From contig OZ244914.1 in the NCBI GenBank assembly GCA_965221795.1, forward strand, positions 992,001 to 1,056,000: DNA of 64,000 bases, written 5' to 3'. Origin of the DNA: VYFG01 sp965221795 (lineage in GTDB: Bacteria; Pseudomonadota; Gammaproteobacteria; Arenicellales; Poriferihabitantaceae). Under the pieces are notes generated by a model that did no database searches, was not told the origin of the DNA, and was given only the letters and a program-made list of their open reading frames with translations. Numbering within the stretch: the first letter of the stretch is position 1; every line of letters starts with the position of its first letter. Below are positions 15,997 to 25,103 of the stretch, piece by piece. A program made the translations under genes and the position numbers.

Positions 15997-17307
15997 ATGC
16001 AACTCCATATGACCGACATCGCGACCCGGGTCTACAATCATACCTTCAAGCTCGACCCCATCATCCGCAGCCTGCTCGATACCGATGTCTACAAACTGCT
16101 GATGCTGCAGACTATCTGGAAAGAGTTTCGCGATATCCCGGTCACGTTTTCCCTGATCAACCGAAATCCGGCCATTCGGCTTGCCGATGAAGTCGACCGC
16201 GGAGAACTGGTAGCTCAACTGGACCATGCCCGTACGATCCGGCTCACGAACAAGGAGTATATCTGGCTGGCGGGCAATACCTTCTATGGCAAAAAACGCC
16301 TCTTTACGGAAGAGTTTCTACACTGGTTGCGGAATTATTCGCTGCCCGAATACGACCTGCAGGTGGAAGACGGTCAGTACCGGATCCATTTCAGTGGCCC
16401 TTGGGCTGATGTCACCCTATGGGAAATTCCTTCCCTTTCTATCCTCAGCGAGTTGCGGGCCCGCCGGGCACTGTCTTCGACCGGGCGCTTTGAGTTGGAT
16501 GTGCTGTATGCCCGGGCAAAAGCCAAGTTATGGGAAAAGGTAGTTCGACTGAGAGCATTGCCGGAACTCCGGATTGCGGATTTCGGTACCCGCCGCCGGC
16601 ATGGCTTCCTGTGGCAACGATGGTGTATCGCCGCCATGCAGGAAGGGCTGGGAGATGCCTTTATCGGCACCAGCAATGTGCTGTTGGCGATGGAACTGGA
16701 CCTGGATGCAATCGGCACCAATGCCCATGAACTGCCCATGGTTCGGGCGACCTTGACGAGTACGGACGAAGCCTTGCTGGCTTCCCCGTACCGAATGCTC
16801 GAGAGCTGGCAGAAAACCTATGACGGAAACCTGCTGATTGTCCTGCCTGATACGTTCGGAACCACCCATTTTTTGCGTCATGCACCGGACTGGGTCAGTG
16901 CCTGGAGCGGCTGTCGTATTGACTCAAAAGATCCGATCGAAGGTGGAGAAGAGCTTATTCGCTGGTGGTTGGAGCGGGGGCAGGATCCGGCTGAAAAACT
17001 GCTGATTTTTTCCGATGGACTGGATGTACACTCCATTGAGCGAGCCTACCACCACTTTCAGGGAAGGGTCCGGCTGGGCTTTGGCTGGGGTACGCATCTG
17101 ACCAACGATTTTCGCGAATGTACTCCCACCCCGAACGAACAGCTTGGGGCCATTTCCTTGGTCTGCAAGGTCACCCAAGCGAACGGCAAGCCAACGGTCA
17201 AACTCTCCGACAATCTCGCCAAGGCATCCGGACCCGCCGAGGAAATCGCTCGCTACCAGCAACTGTTCGGCGTCCATAACCTGCGTCGGGAGATGCCTCT
17301 TGTCTGA
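15997..17307 (+). CDS. pncB: Nicotinate phosphoribosyltransferase
   Basis: PncB converts nicotinate and PRPP to nicotinate mononucleotide in NAD salvage. The 436-residue length is normal. Typical blocks are LLDTDVYKLLMLQTIW (about 26-41), the FGTRRRHGFLWQ segment (about 200-211) with the histidine that is phosphorylated in the ATP-coupled cycle, and IGTSNVLLAMELDLDAIGTN followed by AHELPMV (about 223-250). DGLDVHSIERAYHHF and GFGWGTHLTNDF are the phosphate-binding C-terminal blocks. ATG 15997 or ATG 16009 could be the start. It stands alone between a 2OG oxygenase and a dehydrogenase. Confidence 0.95.
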   Translation: MQLHMTDIATRVYNHTFKLDPIIRSLLDTDVYKLLMLQTIWKEFRDIPVTFSLINRNPAIRLADEVDRGELVAQLDHARTIRLTNKEYIWLAGNTFYGKKRLFTEEFLHWLRNYSLPEYDLQVEDGQYRIHFSGPWADVTLWEIPSLSILSELRARRALSSTGRFELDVLYARAKAKLWEKVVRLRALPELRIADFGTRRRHGFLWQRWCIAAMQEGLGDAFIGTSNVLLAMELDLDAIGTNAHELPMVRATLTSTDEALLASPYRMLESWQKTYDGNLLIVLPDTFGTTHFLRHAPDWVSAWSGCRIDSKDPIEGGEELIRWWLERGQDPAEKLLIFSDGLDVHSIERAYHHFQGRVRLGFGWGTHLTNDFRECTPTPNEQLGAISLVCKVTQANGKPTVKLSDNLAKASGPAEEIARYQQLFGVHNLRREMPLV

Positions 17308-17373
17308 CCTGCGATGGTCATTTCCGGAGCAGACTGGAACTGATCGCTCCCTTTTCGTCTCCTGTTCGGGATC

Positions 17374-18339
17374 ATGAAATTACTGGTCAGTGGTGCCCGC
17401 ATGATGGCCGAAATTCCGGAACTGAACCGAATCCCGGCTGGAGTGGATGTTCACTTTGCCCCCGATGAAACAGCCCTCCATACTGCACTCCCAGGCACCG
17501 AAATTCTTCTTGGCTGGGACTTTCGTGGCCGGGAATTGCAAAGGCAATGGTCTCGTGCCGATCGTTTGCGCTGGATTCATTGGTGTGGTGCCGGTGTGGA
17601 TGCCGTCCTGTTTCCGGCCCTGGTGGACAGCGAAGTCCAGGTCACCAATGCCCGCGGTATCTTTGATCGAGCCATCGCAGAAACGGTGTTGGGCTACCTG
17701 CTGACCGAAACCAAGGGATTTCGGGAGTCCTGGGAGAGACAAAAGCGGCATGAATGGCACCCGCGACGGTCCGAGCGCCTGCAGAACCAGCGGGCGCTGG
17801 TCGTTGGGGTCGGCAATATTGGCCGCGAAATCGGCCGCGTGCTACAACTGGTCGGAATGCAGGTACAGGGCATCGGACGCACGACTCGGGAGAAAGATCC
17901 CGTGTTCGGTCGGATCCATCCTCTTCAGGCACTGAAGTCGCTGGCCAGAAACGTGGACTGGGTGATCGGCATTCTGCCTTCGACTGCAGAAACCCGGGGG
18001 CTCTTCGACCATGGGGTCTTCCAGGCCATGCGACCCGAAGCGCGATTCGTCAACGTGGGGCGGGGCGATGCCCAGGATGAGGCAGCACTGGAAAAAGCCT
18101 TGCGCTCCGGCACCATCGCCGGAGCGATGCTGGATGTCTTCGGCACCGAACCGCTGCCTGCGGACAGCACACTTTGGGATACGCCAAACCTGTTTGTCAC
18201 ACCCCATATATCCGGCGACTATCAGAATTTTCCGAGCGACATCGCCGACCAGTTTCTGGACAATCTTGCCCGGTATTGCAACGGCCGACAACTCCTGAAT
18301 CCGATTGACAAGGCCCTGGGATACGCCAAGTATCGGTGA
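17374..18339 (+). CDS. NAD-dependent D-2-hydroxyacid dehydrogenase family protein
   Basis: A 321-residue member of the D-isomer-specific 2-hydroxyacid dehydrogenases, closest in style to the GhrA/hydroxypyruvate reductase group. The Rossmann motif VVGVGNIGREIGR is at about 147-159. The catalytic arginine is in VNVGRGDAQDEAAL (about 229), the glutamate in DVFGTEPLP (about 256) and the histidine in VTPHISG (about 276). The ATG at 17374 starts 66 bases after pncB. It reduces or oxidises an alpha-keto acid such as glyoxylate or hydroxypyruvate; the exact substrate is not visible. The protein is complete. Confidence 0.88.
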   Translation: MKLLVSGARMMAEIPELNRIPAGVDVHFAPDETALHTALPGTEILLGWDFRGRELQRQWSRADRLRWIHWCGAGVDAVLFPALVDSEVQVTNARGIFDRAIAETVLGYLLTETKGFRESWERQKRHEWHPRRSERLQNQRALVVGVGNIGREIGRVLQLVGMQVQGIGRTTREKDPVFGRIHPLQALKSLARNVDWVIGILPSTAETRGLFDHGVFQAMRPEARFVNVGRGDAQDEAALEKALRSGTIAGAMLDVFGTEPLPADSTLWDTPNLFVTPHISGDYQNFPSDIADQFLDNLARYCNGRQLLNPIDKALGYAKYR

Positions 18340-18386
18340 CCTTGTCTCCGGGAGAGAGTGTTGGATCCGGGACCAAAGAGGAGACT

Positions 18387-18406
18387 CCCCCCCCCCCCCC
18401 CCCCCC
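18387..18406. repeat. Run of 20 C residues
   Basis: An uninterrupted C20 tract lies 47 bases after the dehydrogenase stop. On the minus strand a short open frame (18408-18605) ends just before it. A second, longer run occurs at 33053. It may be a true homopolymer or an assembly artefact. Confidence 0.9.
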
Positions 18407-18790
18407 TTCATAAACTGACCCGAAAGGTTCGGACGATTTCGGGACCAACCATATGTCTGTCGACGTCTGGCTCCCCTCTCTCCTCAGAGTAGCAGGAAAA
18501 CGCCATGCCGATTTGATGGCGAAGGCGGCGTACGGAACCGCCCAGTCTTCGAGAGGCGGATGACGACCGGACCATGACTGAGTATTGATGAAGCGTATGG
18601 CTCACCCCTCAGTGAACGAGGGTATGCAATCCGATATGATCCAGAGCGAGGAGAGCAACCGAAAGAACCCTTGTGAAACGAACGCGTGAGAATCCTATGA
18701 CGGATTCGATCCCCGAGCTTTGGGGGTAAAAGGTCGATGTTGGATTTCGACTTCGGCGGGAGTTTTTGCGGGCCGGGGATGGCCCTGCAA
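18407..18790. other. Region beside the poly-C tract without a recognised gene
   Basis: The minus strand has an open frame 18408-18605 (65 codons, with GGSVRRLRHQIGMAFSCYSE) whose composition looks coding, but I recognise no family, and it could be the tail of a truncated gene. Nothing else is evident. Confidence 0.4.
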
Positions 18791-19114
18791 TCAGGGCGCA
18801 GGGGTCGAGGTGAGAATCAACCCCAGGACCGCGATGACCAGGACCGCAGACCCCAGAACGAAACCGGCAATCCACTGCATGTTTGCTTTGTCGCGCCTAG
18901 CCATGTCGGTTTTCCAGTCAGCCATGTCCGCTTTCCAGCCAGCCATGTCGACATCCCGCTTGGCCATATCGGTTCTCAGCCGTTCAAACGCCGCATTCAT
19001 GCGCTCGATAGCGGTCTCGGTTTGAGCCTGTTTCGTGTTCATGTCTGACCTCAATACGGCAACTTCCTTCACCAGTTCATGAATCCGCTGATCTTGATCC
19101 TTATTTTCTACCAT
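18791..19114 (-). CDS. Small coiled-coil protein with C-terminal membrane anchor
   Basis: A 107-residue hypothetical protein. The first 75 residues are charged and heptad-like (IHELVKEVAVLRSDMNTKQA, then repeated M-A-x-x-x-x-D-M-A units: DMAKRDVDMAGWKADMADWK). A single hydrophobic helix, WIAGFVLGSAVLVIAVLGLIL (about 81-101), ends the protein. The repeated DMA units suggest recent internal duplication. Similar small coiled-coil tail-anchored proteins are common in Proteobacteria and often lie near toxin-antitoxin loci, but I assign no function. It has no close partner here. Confidence 0.65.
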   Translation of the reverse strand: MVENKDQDQRIHELVKEVAVLRSDMNTKQAQTETAIERMNAAFERLRTDMAKRDVDMAGWKADMADWKTDMARRDKANMQWIAGFVLGSAVLVIAVLGLILTSTPAP

Positions 19115-19538
19115 TGCCTTATCCTACACGATTGCTGACCGGGGTTTCAAGTCCCGCCAAGAAACCTGTCTGTGCGGACCAACCGGTTGACAAGGAATTC
19201 CGTCCCGGGTTTCGTGACTGCAGCATCTGCCCTTGAGGGCGAGTATTGTCCGGGTGTTTGGACGGTAACCAAACGGGCGTTCTTGCGAACTCATCCGGAC
19301 AGGAACCATCCGCCAATCAAGCCACGAATGAGGGATGCAGCACGAAACAGAGACCATGGATCACGGGGGTCGAGAAGGCATCTTCTGCCGATCGGTACAG
19401 TCGATCATCTGGGGATAAGTCGGGTATGCCTTTCGAAAGATGGTCGGGCAACACCGTTCCCGGAACCGAGTATACTTGCCCTGTGTTGCTGGACCATCGT
19501 GTTCCTCTTTCAAAAACGGAATCCCAACGAGGTATCCC
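19115..19538. other. Intergenic region before the carnitine cluster
   Basis: No protein-like frame is recognised. The stretch should hold the promoter of the catabolic run starting at 19539; no clear -35/-10 pair stands out. Confidence 0.4.
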
Positions 19539-20450
19539 ATGCCCCTGGAAATGAATCGTGAGGTCTTTATCACCTGCGCCGTCACCGGTTCCGGCGGCAC
19601 CCAGGAAAAGTCCAACCATGTGCCTCGTAGCCCCGAGCAGATCGCTCATGCCGCCATTGAGGCAGCCCGTGCCGGTGCCGCCATCGCGCATATCCATGTC
19701 CGGGACCCGGTGACAGGTCAACCCGGGAGGGATGTAGGGCTTTTTCGGGAGGTAACCGAACGGGTCCGTGACTCGGATGTCGATGTGGTGATCAATCTCA
19801 CCGCCGGAATGGGAGGAGACCTGGTCCTGGGCAATGCGGACCAACCCCTGCCACTGACCTCGCCCGGTACGGATATGGCTAGTGCCGCCGAGCGTGTTGC
19901 CCATCTCGCCGAATGCCGGCCGGAAATCTGTACCCTGGATTGCGGTACCATGAACTTCGCCGAGGCCGATTACATCATGGTCAACACTCCCGGCATGCTC
20001 CGGGCCATGGCCAAACAGATGCAGGACCTCGGTGTACGAGTGGAAATTGAAGCGTTCGATACTGGACATCTGTGGCTTGCCCGGCAACTGGTGACTGAAG
20101 GGCTTATTGAGGCACCGGTGATGGTCCAGCTATGTATGGGGATCCCCTGGGGAGCACCGGATGATCTGCATACCTTTCTCGCCATGGTCAGCCAGGTGCC
20201 CGATGACTGGATATTTTCTGCCTTCTCCATCAGCCGCAATGAAATGCCCTATGTTGCCGCCGCCGTCCTGGCTGGCGGCAATGTCCGGGTAGGGCTTGAG
20301 GACAATCTGTATCTGGAGCGCGGCGTACTGGCGACCAACGCACAACTGGTAGAACGGGCACGCATGATCGTAGAATGCATGGGGGCTCGGGTCATCGGAC
20401 CGGAGCGTGTACGGGAAAAACTGCAACTGACCAAACGGGCACCGAAGTGA
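19539..20450 (+). CDS. BKACE (DUF849) beta-keto acid cleavage enzyme, probable 3-dehydrocarnitine cleavage
   Basis: BKACE enzymes condense acetyl-CoA with a beta-keto acid and release acetoacetate and a new acyl-CoA. The 303-residue protein shows VFITCAVTGSG at the start, the zinc-binding H-x-H in AHIHVRDP (about 50-52), the block INLTAGMGG, TLDCGTMNF, and VRVGLEDNLYL near the end, all standard for the family. Directly overlapping it is L-carnitine dehydrogenase, whose product 3-dehydrocarnitine is the known substrate of the carnitine-specific BKACE group; the product would be betainyl-CoA plus acetoacetate. The start ATG 19539 follows GAGG at 19527. The frame is open upstream, but those codons do not fit. 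Confidence 0.9.
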   Translation: MPLEMNREVFITCAVTGSGGTQEKSNHVPRSPEQIAHAAIEAARAGAAIAHIHVRDPVTGQPGRDVGLFREVTERVRDSDVDVVINLTAGMGGDLVLGNADQPLPLTSPGTDMASAAERVAHLAECRPEICTLDCGTMNFAEADYIMVNTPGMLRAMAKQMQDLGVRVEIEAFDTGHLWLARQLVTEGLIEAPVMVQLCMGIPWGAPDDLHTFLAMVSQVPDDWIFSAFSISRNEMPYVAAAVLAGGNVRVGLEDNLYLERGVLATNAQLVERARMIVECMGARVIGPERVREKLQLTKRAPK

Positions 20451-21883
20451 AAGCCGCCGTGATCGGGGGTGGCGTCATCGGGGGAGGCTGGGTGGCTCGT
20501 TTCCTACTGAATGGGTGGGATGTCGCCGTCTACGATCCCGACCCTGATGCGGAGCGCAAAATCGGTGCCATGCTCGCCCATGCCCGTCGCAGCCTGCCCT
20601 CGCTATACGATTATGCCCTGCCTCCGGAAGGTACGCTGACGTTCTCGCCGGACGTGGCAGGCGCGGTGCAGGATACCCAATGGATCCAGGAGAGTGTACC
20701 GGAGCGTCTGCCGGACAAACAATCCGTCTATCGGGAAATCCAGTCCAGCGCGGCTGCGACTGCGGTGCTGGCGTCCTCCACATCGGGATTCCCTCCATCA
20801 GCACTTTGTGAAAACGCTATCCGTCCCGAGCAGATTCTGGTCGTGCATCCCTTCAATCCGGTTTATCTGCTACCCTTGGTAGAGATTGTCCCGTCACCAC
20901 TGACGGCAGATACTATCCGAAAACAGGCAGAGTCTCGGATGAAGCAGGTCGGCATGCACCCCCTGCTCGTCCGCAGGGAAATTGCCGGCCATATCAATGA
21001 TCGACTACAGGAAGCACTATGGCGGGAAGCCTTGTGGCTGGTCCATGATGGGATTGCCACGACTCAGGAAATCGACGACTCGGTCCGGTATGGCTGCGGC
21101 CTTCGCTGGGCACAGATGGGGACTTTCCAAACTTTCTGGCTGGCAGGTGGAGAGGGGGGGATACGGCACTTTCTGGCTCAGTTCGGTCCAGCACTGAAAT
21201 GGCCCTGGACGAAACTGATGGAGGTACCGGAACTGTCGGACCACTTGCTGGACACTCTCGCCGACCAGTGCGACCAGCAGTCCGGTGGATGGACCCCGCG
21301 GGACATGGAACGGATCCGGGACGACAATCTGGTAGGCATGATGCGGGCCCTCAAGCGTACGGATTGGGCCAGCGGTGCGACGCTGAACCGCCATGACCGT
21401 AATTTGGTACCGGAAGTAGCCATGACTCCGGCCCCGGTCGAAGTATTTTGTCGGCAGATCCCCCAAAGTTGGCTGGATTACAATGGCCACATGAACGAGA
21501 CCCATTATCTGGAAGCGTTCTCCCAAGCCAACGACCGCATCATGGAGTTGATCGGGGCGGATCAGGACTATATCGACCAGGGCTTCAGTTACTTTACCGT
21601 GGAAACCCACATCCGCCATCTCGGCGAGGTACAGGCCGGAGAAACCATCCGGGTCACCTCCCAGATACTGGAAGGCCAAGGCAAGAAGCTGCGTGTCTTT
21701 CATCGGATGGAAACCGTCCATGGTGACCTCGTGGCTACTGGAGAGCACCTGATGATTCATGTCCATTTGGGTACCCGCAAATCCTGCGATCCGGAAGCGC
21801 CAGTCCGCACCCGACTCGCCCTCTGTGTAGAAGCCCATCAGCACCTGCCTTTTCCCGAAGGAGCTGGCCGATCAGTTGGATAA
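20447..21883 (+). CDS. lcdH: L-carnitine dehydrogenase fused to a thioesterase domain
   Basis: A two-domain protein of 478 residues starting with GTG that overlaps the previous stop (GTGA). The N-terminal 320 residues are a 3-hydroxyacyl-CoA-dehydrogenase-like NAD enzyme: VIGGGVIGGGW (5-15), VHPFNPVYLLPLVE (about 139-152) and the C-terminal helical part. It oxidises L-carnitine to 3-dehydrocarnitine. Residues about 330-460 are a hot-dog 4HBT thioesterase (WLDYNGHMNETHYLEAF, then GETIRVTSQILEGQGKKLRV), expected to hydrolyse betainyl-CoA to glycine betaine. This fusion is known in carnitine degraders and closes the pathway with the upstream BKACE enzyme. No frame break is seen. Confidence 0.9.
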   Translation: MKAAVIGGGVIGGGWVARFLLNGWDVAVYDPDPDAERKIGAMLAHARRSLPSLYDYALPPEGTLTFSPDVAGAVQDTQWIQESVPERLPDKQSVYREIQSSAAATAVLASSTSGFPPSALCENAIRPEQILVVHPFNPVYLLPLVEIVPSPLTADTIRKQAESRMKQVGMHPLLVRREIAGHINDRLQEALWREALWLVHDGIATTQEIDDSVRYGCGLRWAQMGTFQTFWLAGGEGGIRHFLAQFGPALKWPWTKLMEVPELSDHLLDTLADQCDQQSGGWTPRDMERIRDDNLVGMMRALKRTDWASGATLNRHDRNLVPEVAMTPAPVEVFCRQIPQSWLDYNGHMNETHYLEAFSQANDRIMELIGADQDYIDQGFSYFTVETHIRHLGEVQAGETIRVTSQILEGQGKKLRVFHRMETVHGDLVATGEHLMIHVHLGTRKSCDPEAPVRTRLALCVEAHQHLPFPEGAGRSVG

Positions 21884-21991
21884 GACCGATGACCCGAATG
21901 GAGTGGACCGGGTGCCCGCCCGAATCGCGGCCAGAATAACTGCCATTGCCGTCGACCCGCCCGGTTGGCTGCGATCATCACCTTCTGGCGA

Positions 21992-22900
21992 ATGGTCACA
22001 TTGATTGACCGCCGGGATCTGCAGGCCTACACGTTCCTGGTCGTCACGACCCTGTGTTTTGGCTTGAATGCCAACTTTGGCAAACTGGCCGTCGGGGAAA
22101 TTTCCCCGATGATGATGGTACTGCTCCGCTGGACCGGTACCGTCTCACTGCTGCTGATCTTTTTCCGGCGACGGTTCGTCCGCGACTGGCCTATCCTGCA
22201 ACCCCATTGGCCCTTTGGGGTAGCCATGGGGATGCTGGGACTCACGGCCTTCAACGCTCTGTTCTATGTGGCGGCTCATACCACCAGTGCGATCAACCTG
22301 GGAATCCTGCAGGGCTCGATCCCCATGTTCGTACTGATTGGTGCGGCATTCCTGCTGCAGACTTCGGTTCGCCTGCTGCAAGTGGTAGGCATCCTGATCA
22401 CCATGGTTGGAGTCCTCATTGCAACGACCGGTGGCGAGTTCTCCCGGATCGCTGCACTGGCCTTTCATCCTGGCGATCTGTTGATGCTGGTGGCCTGTAT
22501 CCTGTACGCTGGCTATTCCTTGATGTTGAAGCGATGCCCAACGGTAGACCCTCTTTCCCTGTTCACCTTGTTTGCCATCGGTGCTCTGGTCGCAGCCGTT
22601 CCCCTTGCCCTGATCGAAGCGGGACTGGAACAGCGACAATGGCCAACCTCCCGAGGCTGGGTACTGGTCGTGCTGGTCACCCTGTTCCCGTCTTTTCTGG
22701 CCCAGGTATTGTTTATCAAGGGCGTTGCCCTGATCGGGGCCGCTCGATCCGGTATCTTCTTCAACCTGATCCCCATCTTTGCGACCCTGATTGCGGTACT
22801 GTTTCTGGGAGAGCACTTCCGGGGTTATCATGCCATGGCACTGACCCTGGTCCTGGGCGGCATTGCCCTTTCGGAATATGCCAAACGTGGCGAAGCCTGA
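21992..22900 (+). CDS. EamA-family (DMT) membrane transporter
   Basis: A ten-helix drug/metabolite transporter of about 302 residues made of two EamA repeats. Hydrophobic helices run throughout, for example FLVVTTLCFGLNANFGKLAV at the start and ILITMVGVLIATTGG at the end of the first repeat. The second repeat ends AVLFLGEHFRGYHAMALTLV, a family signature. The ATG at 21992 is the likely start; the frame is open from 21965. It sits inside the carnitine run and might export or import an intermediate or a related amine, but the family gives no substrate. Its 3' end overlaps the open frame of the next gene. Confidence 0.85.
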   Translation: MVTLIDRRDLQAYTFLVVTTLCFGLNANFGKLAVGEISPMMMVLLRWTGTVSLLLIFFRRRFVRDWPILQPHWPFGVAMGMLGLTAFNALFYVAAHTTSAINLGILQGSIPMFVLIGAAFLLQTSVRLLQVVGILITMVGVLIATTGGEFSRIAALAFHPGDLLMLVACILYAGYSLMLKRCPTVDPLSLFTLFAIGALVAAVPLALIEAGLEQRQWPTSRGWVLVVLVTLFPSFLAQVLFIKGVALIGAARSGIFFNLIPIFATLIAVLFLGEHFRGYHAMALTLVLGGIALSEYAKRGEA

Positions 22901-22946
22901 CCGTCCGATCTCCCGGCCCAAACACACGGGACCGATAGACTTCAAC

Positions 22947-24104
22947 ATGCTGGAACAAGCTCGTCTTCGTACCACTCAATTCCGACATCGCTTGCAGGAA
23001 AACGGCATTGATACCGCGCTCGTGACCGACGAAAGCTCCATCGCGTACCTGGCCGGATTCTGGGGTTATTTGTCGGTCGAATTCGGTCGGCCCACCTTCC
23101 TGCTGATCCGTCCAGAAGAAGATCCTGTGGTGATTACTCCGCTCATGGAATCGGAGATGGTCTCGCGCATGACCTGGATCCAAGAGATTCTTCCTTGGGA
23201 GGATACCGGAGAAAAACGATGGGAGGCAGTGCTGTCGAGAGCCCTGGGACCCAACCCAGGTCGCATTGGTATTGAGACCGCCACCATCCCGGGAATCATA
23301 CAATGCCATCTGCAAGCGCAGTATCCGGGCCGGATATTGTCCGATCTTTCTCCTTTACTCGGTGCCATGCGCAGGATCAAATCTGCGGAAGAGATCGCGG
23401 TGATGCGACAGGCAGGGGCAGTGGCTGGTACCATGATGGCGGCGGCAGCAGCGACCTTGGCAGAAGGCGTACCGGAATATGAAGCCGCGCTGGCCGTCAT
23501 GCATGCCGGCACCCGGAAAGCCGCTGAGTTCCTGACGGACCGTGGCTGGGAGGCCTTCGTGTCGCCCTTGATTCACAACCTGCAAATCATGCAGTCCGGT
23601 CCACATACTTCCATGGTACACCGCCGAGCCAGCGTCAAGCCACTTCGACGTGGCGATCCCGTGTATTTCTGCTTCTGCAATATGGCCCAGTTCAAGCACT
23701 ACAAGCTCGGTTTTGATCGGGTCTTTTTTGTCCGGGAGGTAACGGACGAAGCGGCAGAAGTCCAGCAGGTCGCGATAGATGCACAACAAGCGGCAATTGC
23801 CGCAATCCGCCCGGGAGTCACGGCAGAATCGATCGCCGAAGCCGCCAACCAAGTCTACCGATCCCGGGGCTACGCGCCCAGCTATCGGACCGGACGTTCG
23901 ATCGGCATGGCCTATCTGGAAACTCCGGAACTCAAAGCCGGTGACCGAACTATCCTGGAACCTGGCATGACATTTGCAGTAGACGGCGGGATTTCCCTGC
24001 CCGGCCGGCTTGGTGGTCGGATCGGTGATTCAGTCGTCGTCACCGATGATGGTTCGGATTATCTGACCGAATATCCACGAGAGATCCTGATCGTGGACCG
24101 CTGA
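22947..24104 (+). CDS. Creatinase/M24-family hydrolase without the usual metal ligands
   Basis: A pita-bread-fold protein of about 385 residues. The N-terminal creatinase domain has VTDESSIAYLAGFWGYL, and the C-terminal M24 fold runs from IKSAEEIAVMRQAGA to the end. In aminopeptidases of this fold five ligands (D, D, H, E, E) bind two metals. Here the corresponding places read VYFCFCNMAQFKHYKLGF, RTGRSIGMAYLETPE and GGRIGDSVVV, so most ligands are lost. Creatinase itself is metal-free, and SGPHTSMVHRR resembles its active histidine region. Hydrolysis of a small amidine or N-methyl compound is therefore more likely than peptide cleavage. ATG 22947 fits the family start; ATG 22878 would overlap the transporter. 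Confidence 0.75.
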   Translation: MLEQARLRTTQFRHRLQENGIDTALVTDESSIAYLAGFWGYLSVEFGRPTFLLIRPEEDPVVITPLMESEMVSRMTWIQEILPWEDTGEKRWEAVLSRALGPNPGRIGIETATIPGIIQCHLQAQYPGRILSDLSPLLGAMRRIKSAEEIAVMRQAGAVAGTMMAAAAATLAEGVPEYEAALAVMHAGTRKAAEFLTDRGWEAFVSPLIHNLQIMQSGPHTSMVHRRASVKPLRRGDPVYFCFCNMAQFKHYKLGFDRVFFVREVTDEAAEVQQVAIDAQQAAIAAIRPGVTAESIAEAANQVYRSRGYAPSYRTGRSIGMAYLETPELKAGDRTILEPGMTFAVDGGISLPGRLGGRIGDSVVVTDDGSDYLTEYPREILIVDR

Positions 24105-24287
24105 GCGTCATCCCTTGCGCTGAACCGGTCGGGCAGGAGTATGTCGTGACCGCTGATCAAGCTCTTCCGTTCTGAGTAGATCAAATGCCAAGTCTAATTT
24201 TTTGAGGATCGTTTTGTACCCTTCCCTGTTCCGACCCATGCCGTACAGTGTACAATTTGCTCGGCGTTCATCACACATCGTATTTCC

Positions 24288-25034
24288 ATGCATCGTATCG
24301 CTCAATCCGGCCCCTATCAGATCCACGCCGAAGTACAGACAGGAAAATCACCTACCGTGATCTTCTGTGGCGGTTTCATGTCGGACATGAGCGGTACTAA
24401 GGCCCAGCATCTGGAAACTTTCTGTACGCAGTGCCATTCCGTTGGATACGTCCGGTTCGACTATTCCGGTCATGGTCAATCCGAGGGCAGGTTTGTCGAT
24501 GGCACCATCGGACAATGGCGGTCGGACACCTTGGCCGTTATCGATCAACTGACCTCGGGTCCAGTGATTCTGGTGGGATCCTCCATGGGAGGATGGATCA
24601 TGCTACTTGCAGCCCTCGCTCGTCCAGAACGGGTGCAGGGACTGGTGGGCATCGCCAGTGCTCCGGATTTCACGGAAGAATTGCTCTGGAACCGGATGTC
24701 TGCCGAAATGCAGGCACGCCTGCTACAAGACGGACGAATCGAACAACCGTCCGAATACGGAGCAGAGCCCTACATCATTACCCGGGAACTGGTGGAAGAG
24801 GGGCGGCAGCATCTCCTGTTGGGCGACTCCATTGGCATCACCTGTCCGATCCGATTGATCCATAGTACCGATGATCCCGCAGTCCCACATGAATTCAGTG
24901 AACGAATCATGCGGCAGGTCGGCAGCGAAGATATTGCCATGAGTTTGCTGTCAGATGCTGGACATCGGGTATCCCGGGATGAAGACCTGATCGTGATTGA
25001 GAGCGGTCTGCAGGATTTGCTGGAGATGACATGA
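24288..25034 (+). CDS. Alpha/beta hydrolase (ABHD10-like serine esterase or thioesterase)
   Basis: A 248-residue single-domain alpha/beta hydrolase. The nucleophile serine is in VGSSMGGW (about 98), the aspartate in HSTDDPAVP (about 194) and the histidine in DAGHRVSRDED (about 224). FCGGFMSDMSGTKA forms the oxyanion-side loop, and FDYSGHGQSEG is typical. The pattern recalls the ABHD10/palmitoyl-thioesterase-like group. It follows the creatinase-like gene after 183 bases containing a TACAAT -10-like site at 24251, so it may have its own promoter. The role in the cluster is unknown. Confidence 0.85.
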   Translation: MHRIAQSGPYQIHAEVQTGKSPTVIFCGGFMSDMSGTKAQHLETFCTQCHSVGYVRFDYSGHGQSEGRFVDGTIGQWRSDTLAVIDQLTSGPVILVGSSMGGWIMLLAALARPERVQGLVGIASAPDFTEELLWNRMSAEMQARLLQDGRIEQPSEYGAEPYIITRELVEEGRQHLLLGDSIGITCPIRLIHSTDDPAVPHEFSERIMRQVGSEDIAMSLLSDAGHRVSRDEDLIVIESGLQDLLEMT

Positions 25035-25103
25035 CCGGCATCTGTCGCACCTGCACCAGCAGTCTGTGTCGAATGCGTTCCCCCACTCTCTCGGCATGTC
25101 ATC

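Noticed and set aside
18197..18448. Minus-strand frame containing a poly-glycine run
   Set aside because: The glycines come only from the C20 tract and the rest is antisense to the dehydrogenase gene.
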